Assembly (NCBI GenBank): GCA_946481265.1
Contig: CAMLNE010000243.1
Coordinates: 1 to 6,663 of the forward strand
Length of the DNA stretch: 6,663 nt
Reading direction: 5' to 3'
Source: an uncultured Panacagrimonas sp.
Lineage (GTDB): Bacteria > Pseudomonadota > Gammaproteobacteria > Nevskiales > Nevskiaceae
The position numbers were made by a program, and so were the translations under genes. The notes beneath the pieces were generated by a model that was given only the letters and a program-made list of their open reading frames with translations, was not told where the DNA came from and searched no databases. Below, in pieces: positions 1-6,663 of this stretch. Each line of letters opens with the position of its first letter. Position 1 is the stretch's first letter.

Positions 1-1
1 C

Positions 2-547
2 TTCGGCGCGATCGGCGGCTGGGAAGGCTACAAGCACTGGCGTGACGGCCGTGCCGCGACGGCCTCGCAGATGTACGAGGAGCTCAAGCAGAACATCGAG
101 AGCGGGAAGACGGCCGAGGCCGATCCGATTCTCGAACGCCTCAAGTCGGATTTCTCGGGTACGCCCTACGCGGCGGCGGCGGCGCTGGTTGCCGCGCAGG
201 TTGCGGTCGAGGACGCCAGCTACGAGGTGGCCGCGGCCAACCTGGCATGGGTGGTCGAGAATTCCTCGGACGAGGGCTTGGTGCAGGTGGCGCGGCTGCG
301 CCACGCACGCGTGCTGCTGGCACAGGACAAGCCGGACGAGGCCTTGCGCGCGCTCGAGCAGAAGGATGCCGGCAGCTTCACCAGCCTGTCCGAGGAGCTG
401 CGCGGCGACATCCAGCTCGCCAAGGGCGACCGCAAGGCAGCCCGCAGCGCGTACGAGAAGGCCTTGGCCGCCGCCGAAACCGGCGCCACCAACAAGACCC
501 TGCTGCAGCAGAAGCTGGACGACCTCGGCGAAGTCAATCCCTCATGA
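2..547 (+). CDS. yfgM: YfgM-family TPR protein, periplasmic Sec-translocon accessory (5' end missing)
   Basis: This is the C-terminal 181 residues of a YfgM-type protein; the start lies before the window. The first visible residues (FGAIGGWEGYKHW) look like the end of the single N-terminal membrane anchor, followed by an ASQMYEEL stretch and then helical TPR-like repeats to the TGA stop. Segments matching E. coli YfgM as I remember it include DEGLVQVARLRHARVLL, the LRGDIQLAKGDRKAARSAYE helix pair, and a terminal QKLDDL. In E. coli YfgM is an inner-membrane protein with a periplasmic TPR domain that associates with SecYEG and the chaperone PpiD. The stop overlaps the bamB start (ATGA), and bamB then der follow as in E. 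coli, where hisS lies just upstream. An internal ATG at 71 is not the start, because the frame and the family similarity continue upstream of it. Identity is well supported by sequence and synteny; the exact role is by homology. Confidence 0.93.
   Translation, partial: FGAIGGWEGYKHWRDGRAATASQMYEELKQNIESGKTAEADPILERLKSDFSGTPYAAAAALVAAQVAVEDASYEVAAANLAWVVENSSDEGLVQVARLRHARVLLAQDKPDEALRALEQKDAGSFTSLSEELRGDIQLAKGDRKAARSAYEKALAAAETGATNKTLLQQKLDDLGEVNPS
544..547 (+). other. ATGA stop-start overlap joining yfgM and bamB
   Basis: The bamB ATG (544-546) shares bases with the yfgM TGA (545-547). Such overlaps usually reflect translational coupling, in which ribosomes ending on the first gene restart on the next. 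No strong Shine-Dalgarno is seen directly upstream (the preceding bases are GGCGAAGTCAATCCCTC), which fits re-initiation more than independent loading. Confidence 0.8.
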
Positions 548-1704
548 ATACATGCTTGCTGGCAAGAAACCTGGCACTGGCCGCGCTCGTTGCCGGGGCC
601 GTGGCCTGTGGCGGCAAGAGCACGGTGCGCGAACCCACCGAGCTCACCTCGATCGAGGAACCCGCACTGCGGCCGGTCATCGCCTGGAGCGCGCATTCCG
701 GCAAGGGCAGCGGCGGCCGGGTCTCCGGCCTGCGCCTGAACCTGCAGCCCGAGGCCCTGTACGCGGCCGAGGTCGGCGGCGACGTCTACGCCTATGCGCG
801 CGATACCGGCAAGCTGCTGTGGGAGAGCGCAACCGGCGCCCGCGTGATATCCGGTCCCAGCGTGTCGACCGACCAGGTGCTGGTCGGGACGCTGGATGCC
901 GAGGTGATCGCGCTCCGGTGTGCCGACGGCGGCGAGCTGTGGCGCGGCAAGGCGTCCAGCGAGGTGATCGGGCCGCCGGCCGGCGAGGGCGAGATCGTGG
1001 TGGCGCGCAGCGTCGATGGCCGCGTGTACGGCCTGAGCGCTTCCGCCGGCACTCGCATCTGGACCTTCGACCGCGATGTACCCAACCTCGTGCTGCGCGG
1101 CAGCTCGGCCCCGCTGATGATCGGCGGCCGCGCGTACATCGGCATGGACAACGGCCGCGTCGCCAGCCTGCGCGTCAGCGACGGCATGCCGGTGTGGGAA
1201 CAGGCCATCTCGGTGCCCAGTGGCCGTACCGAGCTCGAGCGCATCACCGACGTCGATGCCGACCTGCTCGACGGTCCGGACTGCATCGTCGCCGCGAGCT
1301 TCGGTGGCGAAGTGGCCTGTCTCGAAGCCGAGTCCGGCGAGGCCCTGTGGCGTCGTTCGATCCGCAGCTACGCGGGCATGGCCGCCTCCACGGACAAGCT
1401 CTTCGTCAGCGACGACACCGGCACGGTCTGGGGCCTGGACCTGTCCACCGGCGCCGCGGCGTGGAAGCAGGAAGGCCTGCTTTACCGCCGCCTGTCCGCC
1501 CCGGCGTTCTTCGATGGCTACGTGGTGGTGGGCGACCTGGAGGGCTACCTGCACTGGCTGGATCCTTCGACCGGTGCCTTCGTGGCGCGCCTGCGGGTCG
1601 GCTCGGATCCGATCGTGATGCCGCCGGTGGCGAGCGAGGACAAGCTGTACGTGATGAACGTCTCCGGCCGCATCGCGGCCATCGAATCACGCAAGCCGAA
1701 ATAG
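544..1704 (+). CDS. bamB: BamB, outer-membrane assembly lipoprotein (beta-propeller)
   Basis: This 386-residue protein is close to the E. coli BamB length. BamB is a periplasm-facing outer-membrane lipoprotein that binds BamA and helps the BAM complex insert beta-barrel proteins. The N-terminus is a lipoprotein signal: MNTCLLARN, a hydrophobic run, then AVAC with Cys22 as the predicted lipidated residue; Ala at -3 is a tolerated but less common lipobox residue. PQQ-like propeller blades follow, with repeated 'G.v.ald..tG...W' patterns, for example GDVYAYARDTGKLLW at 79-93 and GTVWGLDLSTGAAAW at 293-307. Strong BamB signatures are LRGSSAP (184-190), DNGRV (202-206), GRTELERITDVD (227-238) and GDLEGYLHW (330-338). 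L182, L184, R185, D236 and D238 align with positions reported for BamA contact in E. coli (alignment by eye). The ATG overlaps the yfgM stop, suggesting translational coupling. The same frame is open further upstream from 247, but that part is antiparallel-free shadow inside yfgM and lacks the lipoprotein signal. Confidence 0.96.
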   Translation: MNTCLLARNLALAALVAGAVACGGKSTVREPTELTSIEEPALRPVIAWSAHSGKGSGGRVSGLRLNLQPEALYAAEVGGDVYAYARDTGKLLWESATGARVISGPSVSTDQVLVGTLDAEVIALRCADGGELWRGKASSEVIGPPAGEGEIVVARSVDGRVYGLSASAGTRIWTFDRDVPNLVLRGSSAPLMIGGRAYIGMDNGRVASLRVSDGMPVWEQAISVPSGRTELERITDVDADLLDGPDCIVAASFGGEVACLEAESGEALWRRSIRSYAGMAASTDKLFVSDDTGTVWGLDLSTGAAAWKQEGLLYRRLSAPAFFDGYVVVGDLEGYLHWLDPSTGAFVARLRVGSDPIVMPPVASEDKLYVMNVSGRIAAIESRKPK

Positions 1705-1717
1705 GCACACACCCATC

Positions 1718-3109
1718 ATGCAGAGCGGCCTGCCGGTCTTCGTCCTCGTGGGCCGCCCCAATGTCGGCAAGTCCACGCTGTTCAATCGTCTGACCGGCAC
1801 GCGCGACGCGCTGGTCGCGGACTTCCCGGGCCTGACCCGCGATCGCCAGTACGGATTCGGCACGTTCGAGGATCGCCGCTTCGTGGTGGTCGATACCGGC
1901 GGCCTGATGCCCGAGTCGGCCGACCCGCTGGCGGCACTGGCCGAGGACCAGGCACAGATCGCGCTCGAGGACGCCGACCGCATCTTCTTCCTGACCGACG
2001 CGCAGAGCGGGCGGCAGGGCGCCGACGCCGACATTGCCAGGCTGCTGCGCCGCACCGGCAAGCCGATCCACCTGCTGGTCAACAAGGCAGAGGGCCGTGA
2101 CCGGCCCGGCACTGTCGGCGACTTCTACGAACTGGGACTGGGCGAGCCGCTGCCCGTGTCCGCACAGCACGGTGACGGGATCGCGGCCTTCCTGCGCGAG
2201 ATGCTCGAAGGCGTCGCCCCCAACATCGAATCCGCGCTGGGCGACGACGAGGTGCGGGTCGCCATCGTCGGCCGCCCGAACGTGGGCAAGTCCACCCTGG
2301 TCAACCGCCTGATCGGCGAGGAACGCGTGGTCGCGGCCGACCAGCCGGGCACCACGCGCGACGCCATCCGCGTGCCGTTCGAGTACGACGGCAAGCCCTT
2401 CGTGCTGATCGACACCGCCGGCGTGCGCCGCCGTTCGCGCATCGAGGAAGTGATCGAGAAGTTTTCCGTCATCAAGACGTTGCAGGCGATCGAGCAGGCC
2501 CATGTGGTGGTCGTGATGGTCGACGCCCAGCACGACATCGGCGAACAGGACGCGCGCCTGATGGGACTGGTCGCGGAGCGCGGGCGCGCCATGGTGCTGG
2601 CGGTGAACAAGTGGGATCACCTGGCTGCCGACGAACGCGACCAGGTGCGCTACCAGGTCACGCTGAAGATGCCCTACCTCGACTACGTGCCGGTGCATTT
2701 CATCGCGGCGCGCCACGGATCCGGGCTGGGCGAGCTGATGATCGACGTGCAGGAGGCCTTCCGGGGCGCCACCGTCGAGATGCCTACGCCCGAGCTCAAC
2801 CGCATTCTCGAGCGCGCGCTCGAGGCGCATAACCCGCCGGCGGTGCTCGGTCGGCGCATCAAGCTGCGCTATGCGCACCAGGCGGGGCGCAACCCGCCGA
2901 AGATCCTCATCCACGGCAACCAGACCGACAAGCTGCCGGTGGCGTACCGTCGTTACCTTGCCAACGAGTTCCGCGCGGCGTTCAAGCTCAAGGGCGTGCC
3001 GTTGCAGGTCGCCTTCAAGACCGGCGACAACCCGTTCAAGGACAAAAAGAACGAGCTGACGCCGCGCCAGATCAAGAAGAAGCAGCGCACGGTCGATCGC
3101 TGGCGCTGA
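1718..3109 (+). CDS. der: Der (EngA), double-domain GTPase for 50S ribosome assembly
   Basis: This 463-residue protein has the unique Der layout: two tandem GTPase domains and a C-terminal KH-like domain. Der binds the 50S precursor and is needed for its maturation in the cytoplasm. Domain 1 has G1 GRPNVGKS (12-19), G2 in PGLTRD (Thr40), G3 DTGG (59-62), G4 NKAE (122-125) and G5 SAQ (148-150). Domain 2 has G1 GRPNVGKS (185-192), G2 in PGTTRD (Thr213), G3 DTAG (232-235), G4 NKWD (297-300) and a divergent G5, IAARHGSG (329-336). The KH-like part runs from about 355 to 440 and includes NPPKILIHGN (392-401), followed by a basic tail rich in Lys and Arg. NKAE puts Glu where the G4 consensus has Asp. 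The ATG is chosen because the P-loop begins 11 residues later, as usual for Der; no strong Shine-Dalgarno precedes it, fitting read-through from bamB, which ends 13 bases upstream. Confidence 0.98.
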   Translation: MQSGLPVFVLVGRPNVGKSTLFNRLTGTRDALVADFPGLTRDRQYGFGTFEDRRFVVVDTGGLMPESADPLAALAEDQAQIALEDADRIFFLTDAQSGRQGADADIARLLRRTGKPIHLLVNKAEGRDRPGTVGDFYELGLGEPLPVSAQHGDGIAAFLREMLEGVAPNIESALGDDEVRVAIVGRPNVGKSTLVNRLIGEERVVAADQPGTTRDAIRVPFEYDGKPFVLIDTAGVRRRSRIEEVIEKFSVIKTLQAIEQAHVVVVMVDAQHDIGEQDARLMGLVAERGRAMVLAVNKWDHLAADERDQVRYQVTLKMPYLDYVPVHFIAARHGSGLGELMIDVQEAFRGATVEMPTPELNRILERALEAHNPPAVLGRRIKLRYAHQAGRNPPKILIHGNQTDKLPVAYRRYLANEFRAAFKLKGVPLQVAFKTGDNPFKDKKNELTPRQIKKKQRTVDRWR

Positions 3110-3164
3110 GGCGGTTCCCTTCGAGCGACGCCGGCCGGGGTCGCCGCTGTGAGATTCTCCTGTC

Positions 3165-3608
3165 ATGTACAGCTACGTCCTGCTTGCGCATGTACTCGCC
3201 GCCACGGTCTGGACGGGGGGGCACCTGGTGCTCGCTCTGGCGGTACTGCCACGTGCGCTGAAGACGCGCGATCCGGCCATCCTGCGGGACTTCGAAGCCG
3301 GCTACGAGCGCATCGGCATGTCGGCGCTGGCGGTGCAGGTGGCGTCCGGCCTCTGGCTCGCATACACCTTCGTGCCCGATGTCTCCACGTGGTTCGCGCC
3401 GGTCAGCATGCAGAGCCGGCTCGTTGCGATGAAGCTCGCGCTGCTCGCGATCACGCTGCTGACGGCCCTGGAGGCGCGCTGGCGGATCATCCCGCATCTG
3501 AGCGCGGCCACACTGCCCGCCATGGCGCGCCGGGTCGTGGTGGTCACCGTGACCTCGGTCGGCTTCGTCGTGGTCGGTGTCTCCTTCCGCGGCGGCCTGC
3601 TGTCCTGA
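3165..3608 (+). CDS. CopD/HemJ-like four-helix membrane protein
   Basis: This 147-residue protein is mostly hydrophobic, with four predicted membrane helices at about 3-28, 52-72, 84-104 and 122-143. Helix 1 carries His9, Trp16 and the GGH motif ending in His20, the 'H...W.GG' pattern of the CopD superfamily. Lys90 at the start of helix 3 recalls the Lys of HemJ-type relatives. CopD domains are linked to copper handling and HemJ proteins to heme synthesis (protoporphyrinogen oxidation); which, if either, applies here cannot be told from sequence alone. The ATG is the first possible start, since an in-frame TGA sits at 3150-3152. Only a weak GAG lies upstream as ribosome-binding sequence. It follows der by 55 bases on the same strand, so it could be read from the der operon or from its own unrecognised promoter. 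It converges on the histidine kinase gene. Family call is moderate to good; function is not assigned. Confidence 0.78.
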   Translation: MYSYVLLAHVLAATVWTGGHLVLALAVLPRALKTRDPAILRDFEAGYERIGMSALAVQVASGLWLAYTFVPDVSTWFAPVSMQSRLVAMKLALLAITLLTALEARWRIIPHLSAATLPAMARRVVVVTVTSVGFVVVGVSFRGGLLS

Positions 3609-3699
3609 AACCCCGGGCCGGTCGGTGACGCCGCACCGCTGCGGACGCGGGATGACATGGGCCGTGATGCTGGGCCCGACCCCGATCCCGACACCCTTC

Positions 3700-6546
3700 T
3701 CAGGGAGCGCCGGTCGGTTCGGCCGAATAGCGTTCCAGCTCCTGCACCAGGGCCTCGTAGCGACGCCGTAACGCGGCCGCCGTCGCGCTGGCCGGCACGG
3801 TCTGATCGAGGCGCTCGAGGCGCCCCATCGCTTCGGCCAGGTCGATGGCGCCGACCAGCTGCGCCGTGGAGCGCAGGCTGTGCGCCAGCCGCTTGAGCGC
3901 CACGCGGTCGTTGCTGGTGGCGGCCTGCTCGAGTTCGTCGAGCGCGCGCGGCGCTTCCACGATCAGGGCGTCGATGACTTCGCGCGCCCCTTCGGGGTCG
4001 AGTGTGCGCGACAGCTCCACGAGCACGGCCCGGCTCGCCTCCCGCAGCTGCATGTCCGGCGGGGCTGGATCGACCGTCGGCACGGCGCCCGCTTGCCCCG
4101 CCTCCGGCGCGACGGTGCGAAGTGGGCCATCCTTCGTTGCAGTCGTTGCAGTCGTTGCAGTCGCTGCAGTCGTTGCAGTCGTTGCAGTCGCTGCAGTCGT
4201 TGCAGTCGTTGCAGCCGTTGCAGCCGTTCCTTGCCGGGCGACCGGCTGGCACTGCTCCAGGGCGCGTTGCAGTGCCTCCGGAACGATCGGCTTGGCGAGG
4301 TAGTCGTCCATGCCCGAAACGAGGCAGGCGTTGCGCTCCTCGATCAGGGCGTTGGCGGTCACGGCCACGATGCGCGGCTGATACGGCAGCCATTGCCGGA
4401 TCGCCTGGGTCGCCTCCAGGCCGTCCATGACCGGCATCTGCACGTCCATCAGCACGACGTCGTAGTGCGCCTGCTGCAAGGCCGCGACCGCCTTGCGGCC
4501 GTCGTCGACCACGTCCGCCGGGTAGCCCAGCCGGGCCAGCATGCCGAGCAGCACCTTCTGGTTGACGACGTTGTCCTCCGCGATCAGCACCCTGAGCGGA
4601 TGTTCGAGCGCCATCTTCGCCGTGTCCGCCACGGACCGTGCGTCCGCCCGGGCGGCGGACTTCGCCATGCCCAGGGCCTTGAGCAGGGCGCGGTGGAGCT
4701 GGGCGGGCTTGACCGGTTTGAGCAGGTCCACGGTGATCGCGACGCCCTGGCGATGCGCCATCGATCGCGCCTCGGACAGGGAACTGAGCAGCACGATGGG
4801 CGGGCAGGGCTTGCGCAGGGTCTGCAGCCGCGCGGCGAGTTCGATTCCGTCGATCTCGGGCATCTGGAAATCGAGAACCGCGACATCGAACTGCGCGCCC
4901 GCGGCAACCGCCGCCAGCGCGTCGGCGGAGCCCGCGTGAAGCAGCGCGCGCATTCCCCATGCCGCGACCATGCCCTCGATGATGATGCGATTGGTTTGGT
5001 TGTCGTCGACCACCAGCACGGTCAGCCCCTGCAGGCTTTGCGACCCCAGGGCGGTGGAAGGCGTCGGCAGCGGAGTGCTCGACGGGCAGGCCGGAATGCG
5101 CAGGCGGAAGACGGATCCGGAACCGGGCTCGCTCTCCACCTCGATCCTGCCGCCCATGAGTTCGGCCAGGCGCTGCGAAATCGCCAGCCCGAGGCCGGTT
5201 CCGCCGTAATGACGTGTGGTGGACGCATCGACCTGGCTGAACGTCTTGAACAAGCGGTCGAAGCGATCGGGCCGGATCCCGATGCCGGTATCGCGCACCG
5301 CGAAGACCAGTTCCTGTCCGCCGCCCGGCCGGTCCACCACGGAGCAGGCGAGCACCACCTCGCCGACGTGGGTGAACTTGACCGCGTTGCCCAGCAGGTT
5401 CAGCAGCACCTGGCGCAGGCGGCCGACATCGCCGAGCACCGCCTCGGGGACATCGGGCGCGATCGAGAAGGCGAGTTCGAGACTCTTGCTGAACGCCGTG
5501 GGCGCGATCAGGTCGACCGCGTCCTCGACGCAGCTGCGCAGGGAAAAGGGCGCCGACTCGATCTCCAGTTTCCCGCTCTCGATCTTGGAGTAGTCGAGGA
5601 TGTCGTTGATCAGGCCCAGCAGGTGATCGCCGCTGCCGCGGATCGTCTCGACATATTCCCGCTGGCGATCGTCCAGGTCGGTATCGAGCAGCAGGCTGGC
5701 CATTCCGATGACGGCGTTCATCGGCGTGCGGATCTCGTGGCTCATGTTCGCGATGAATTCGCTCTTGGCCTGGTGGGTCTGCTGCACCAGGACGGCCGTG
5801 CGCTGCGCCAGGCGCGCATCGAAGATCGAGATCAGGGACGCGGTGGCGAGCAGGAAGAATGTGCCGACGCCGACCCACACGGCGAGGTCGGTGGTGCTCG
5901 CGGCCGGATTGCCGTAGCAGATGGTGCCCGAGGCAAAGTGCGCGGCGGCCATGCCGACGTAGTGCATGCCTGCAATCGCGCCGCCCATGACCAGGGCCGC
6001 ACCCAGGCGCCAGGGCCGGATGCGGGAAGCATCGACGGTTCGAAGGTGGCCGAAGATCCACAGGGCGCCGACGGAGGCGCCGATCGCGATGGCGAGGGAG
6101 GCGGCCACCAGCAGCGGATCGAAGACGGGCGGTGGACGCAGTTCCAGTGCCGCCATGCCGACGTAGTGCATGGCGGCGATTCCCACGCCCATCGTCGAGC
6201 CGGCCACGAACAGCGACAGCAGGCCGACGCGCGCGCGGCTGACCGTCCACAGTGCAAGCGCCGAGGCCCCGACGGCGATCGCGAGCGACAGCAGGGTCAC
6301 GTCGCCGCGGTAGGAGACCGGGATCGGCAGGCGAAGCGCCAGCATGCCGATGAAGTGCATGCTCCAGATTCCCAGCCCCATTGCGGCCGCGCCGCCGCCG
6401 ATCCAGTACCACCCCGTGCGGCCGCGCGCGTCGGCCACGCGCGAGGACATGTCGAGCGCCACGAACGAGGCCTGGACGGCGATCGCGACGGAGATCAGCA
6501 CCAGCCAGACATCGAAGCTCTTGGTCACGGTCTTGTCCCGGGACAC
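3700..6546 (-). CDS. MHYT-sensor hybrid histidine kinase with two REC domains and HPt
   Basis: This 948-residue inner-membrane sensor holds a whole phosphorelay. Residues 11-242 form seven hydrophobic helices with the three MHYT-type motifs MHFIGM (63-68), MHYVGM (126-131) and MHYVGM (194-199). This MHYT domain is proposed in the literature to bind copper and sense O2, CO or NO. The cytoplasmic part has HisKA with the H-box SHEIRTP (His270), then HATPase_c with the N-box (Asn387), DTGIGI (419-424) and GGTGLGL (448-454). REC1 follows (acid pair D514/D515, acceptor Asp559, Ser588, Lys610), then REC2 (E657/D658, Asp701, Thr730, Lys752), a Thr/Ala linker (775-804) and an HPt domain with His889 in [13 protein letters not shown]. 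All phosphotransfer residues are present, so the inferred path is His270 to Asp559 and/or Asp701 to His889 to an external regulator. No PAS, HAMP or output domain is visible, and no response regulator lies in the window. The start is a GTG at 6546; another GTG at codon 7 (6528) is a real alternative. No in-frame ATG lies upstream before a TAG at 6655-6657. The ligand and the regulated genes are unknown. Confidence 0.95.
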   Translation of the reverse strand: MSRDKTVTKSFDVWLVLISVAIAVQASFVALDMSSRVADARGRTGWYWIGGGAAAMGLGIWSMHFIGMLALRLPIPVSYRGDVTLLSLAIAVGASALALWTVSRARVGLLSLFVAGSTMGVGIAAMHYVGMAALELRPPPVFDPLLVAASLAIAIGASVGALWIFGHLRTVDASRIRPWRLGAALVMGGAIAGMHYVGMAAAHFASGTICYGNPAASTTDLAVWVGVGTFFLLATASLISIFDARLAQRTAVLVQQTHQAKSEFIANMSHEIRTPMNAVIGMASLLLDTDLDDRQREYVETIRGSGDHLLGLINDILDYSKIESGKLEIESAPFSLRSCVEDAVDLIAPTAFSKSLELAFSIAPDVPEAVLGDVGRLRQVLLNLLGNAVKFTHVGEVVLACSVVDRPGGGQELVFAVRDTGIGIRPDRFDRLFKTFSQVDASTTRHYGGTGLGLAISQRLAELMGGRIEVESEPGSGSVFRLRIPACPSSTPLPTPSTALGSQSLQGLTVLVVDDNQTNRIIIEGMVAAWGMRALLHAGSADALAAVAAGAQFDVAVLDFQMPEIDGIELAARLQTLRKPCPPIVLLSSLSEARSMAHRQGVAITVDLLKPVKPAQLHRALLKALGMAKSAARADARSVADTAKMALEHPLRVLIAEDNVVNQKVLLGMLARLGYPADVVDDGRKAVAALQQAHYDVVLMDVQMPVMDGLEATQAIRQWLPYQPRIVAVTANALIEERNACLVSGMDDYLAKPIVPEALQRALEQCQPVARQGTAATAATTATTAATATTATTAATATTATTATKDGPLRTVAPEAGQAGAVPTVDPAPPDMQLREASRAVLVELSRTLDPEGAREVIDALIVEAPRALDELEQAATSNDRVALKRLAHSLRSTAQLVGAIDLAEAMGRLERLDQTVPASATAAALRRRYEALVQELERYSAEPTGAP
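4135..4224. repeat. Ten in-frame 9-bp tandem units encoding a Thr/Ala linker
   Basis: Ten contiguous copies of a 9-base unit, cgttgcagt on the + strand, begin at 4135, 4144, 4153 and so on to 4216. Units 4 and 7 are cgctgcagt; units 9 and 10 end in c instead of t; the other six are identical. Because the unit is three codons long, copy-number change keeps the kinase frame open. Each unit encodes T-A-T, T-A-A or A-A-T, giving residues 775-804 of the histidine kinase, between REC2 and HPt. Units 2-4 (4144-4170) and 5-7 (4171-4197) form a perfect 27-base direct duplication, a sign of recent slippage or unequal exchange. A decayed partial unit (cgttcc) continues at 4225. Confidence 0.97.
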
Positions 6547-6662
6547 GACGCGCGCCGGAAAGCCGGGCGCGCCGCCGGCCGCGGGTGGCCGGCATCCAGA
6601 GGGCGTCGCTCGGATTCGAACGTCATGGCGGACAGCAGGGACTCCAGGCCGACACTACCGTC
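6525..6662 (-). other. Open frame entering the kinase start; possible end of an upstream gene
   Basis: On the minus strand one frame is open from the window edge for 45 codons and stops with TGA at 6527-6525. That TGA overlaps the alternative kinase start GTG at 6528-6526 as GTGA, the type of junction found between coupled genes. The first part reads plausibly as protein ([18 protein letters not shown]), but the last part is Arg/Pro/Ala-rich with codons such as ACA and AGA that are rare in this window. An open frame of this length is common by chance in such GC-rich DNA. I do not recognise the sequence. It may simply be the upstream non-coding region of the kinase; no promoter, operator or RNA gene can be recognised there. 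Confidence 0.25.
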
Positions 6663-6663
6663 T

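Noticed and set aside
220..1554. A 444-codon minus-strand frame antisense to yfgM and bamB.
   Set aside because: The + strand proteins have unmistakable family motifs; this frame has none and is explained by GC-rich codon bias.
42..1793. A 583-codon + strand frame overlapping yfgM and bamB.
   Set aside because: Extremely Arg-rich with no family motif; it is an offset frame of yfgM and bamB, and its last residues only resemble an out-of-frame reading of the der P-loop.
3125..3144. GCGAC/GTCGC inverted repeat after der, considered as the operon terminator.
   Set aside because: Five-pair stem with a ten-base loop and no following T-tract, so transcription could well continue into the CopD-like gene.
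1406..3166. A 586-codon minus-strand frame antisense to der and the end of bamB.
   Set aside because: It is antisense to clearly conserved genes, is rich in Arg/His/Val/Asp as codon-position mirror frames are, and shows no domain.
3623..3677. Short inverted repeats between the convergent genes: CGGTG/CACCG (3623-3627, 3634-3638), CCGCA/TGCGG (3631-3635, 3640-3644) and GGGCC/GGCCC (3659-3663, 3673-3677), considered as terminators.
   Set aside because: Stems are only five pairs, two of them compete for the same bases, and no T-tract follows on either strand; such stems are frequent in GC-rich DNA.
4135..4224. The tandem array considered as a CRISPR, iteron origin or regulator-binding array.
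   Set aside because: Units are contiguous without spacers, only 9 bp, in phase with the kinase codons and inside its coding sequence; no replication or Cas gene is near.
6608..6626. GGATTCGAAC resembles the T-arm of a tRNA gene read on the opposite strand.
   Set aside because: On the minus strand the bases flanking TTCGAAT do not form the five-pair T stem (only the closing G-C pairs), and no acceptor or anticodon arm fits nearby.
6625..6663. ATG at 6625 on the + strand as the start of a divergent gene.
   Set aside because: Only 13 codons are visible, there is no ribosome-binding site, and AGG and CTA codons are atypical for this window.

Overview
The window is GC-rich, tightly packed DNA from what looks like a free-living gammaproteobacterium. 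The yfgM-bamB-der order matches the Escherichia coli hisS-yfgM-bamB-der cluster, and the protein motifs agree with that class. The very high G/C at third codon positions would fit a xanthomonad-like or related high-GC lineage, but the genus cannot be fixed from this window.

Left part (1-3109, + strand): a conserved housekeeping operon. It holds the 3' part of yfgM (periplasmic TPR chaperone-like protein of the Sec translocon), complete bamB (lipoprotein of the BAM outer-membrane assembly complex), and complete der (double-domain GTPase for 50S ribosome maturation). yfgM and bamB overlap by an ATGA junction, and der follows bamB by 13 bases, so the three are probably co-transcribed. yfgM and bamB both act on envelope proteins, at the Sec exit and at the outer membrane respectively; der is a ribosome-assembly factor that shares the operon.

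Middle (3165-3608, + strand): a small four-helix membrane protein of the CopD/HemJ-like superfamily, 55 bases after der.

Right part (3700-6546, - strand, convergent): one large sensor gene with the order seven-helix MHYT sensor, HisKA, HATPase_c, REC, REC, Thr/Ala linker, HPt. It is a complete phosphorelay chain in one polypeptide, lacking only a final response regulator. Its linker is encoded by ten 9-bp tandem units with a 27-bp higher-order repeat, which is the most unusual thing in the window.

The last ~117 bases hold the region upstream of the kinase. No clear gene or promoter can be named there, though one minus-strand frame stays open into the kinase start. I found no RNA gene, mobile element, CRISPR array or convincing rho-independent terminator. 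Most of the window is ordinary; the candidates for a second look are the repeat-encoded linker, the MHYT kinase facing a CopD-like gene, and the kinase start.
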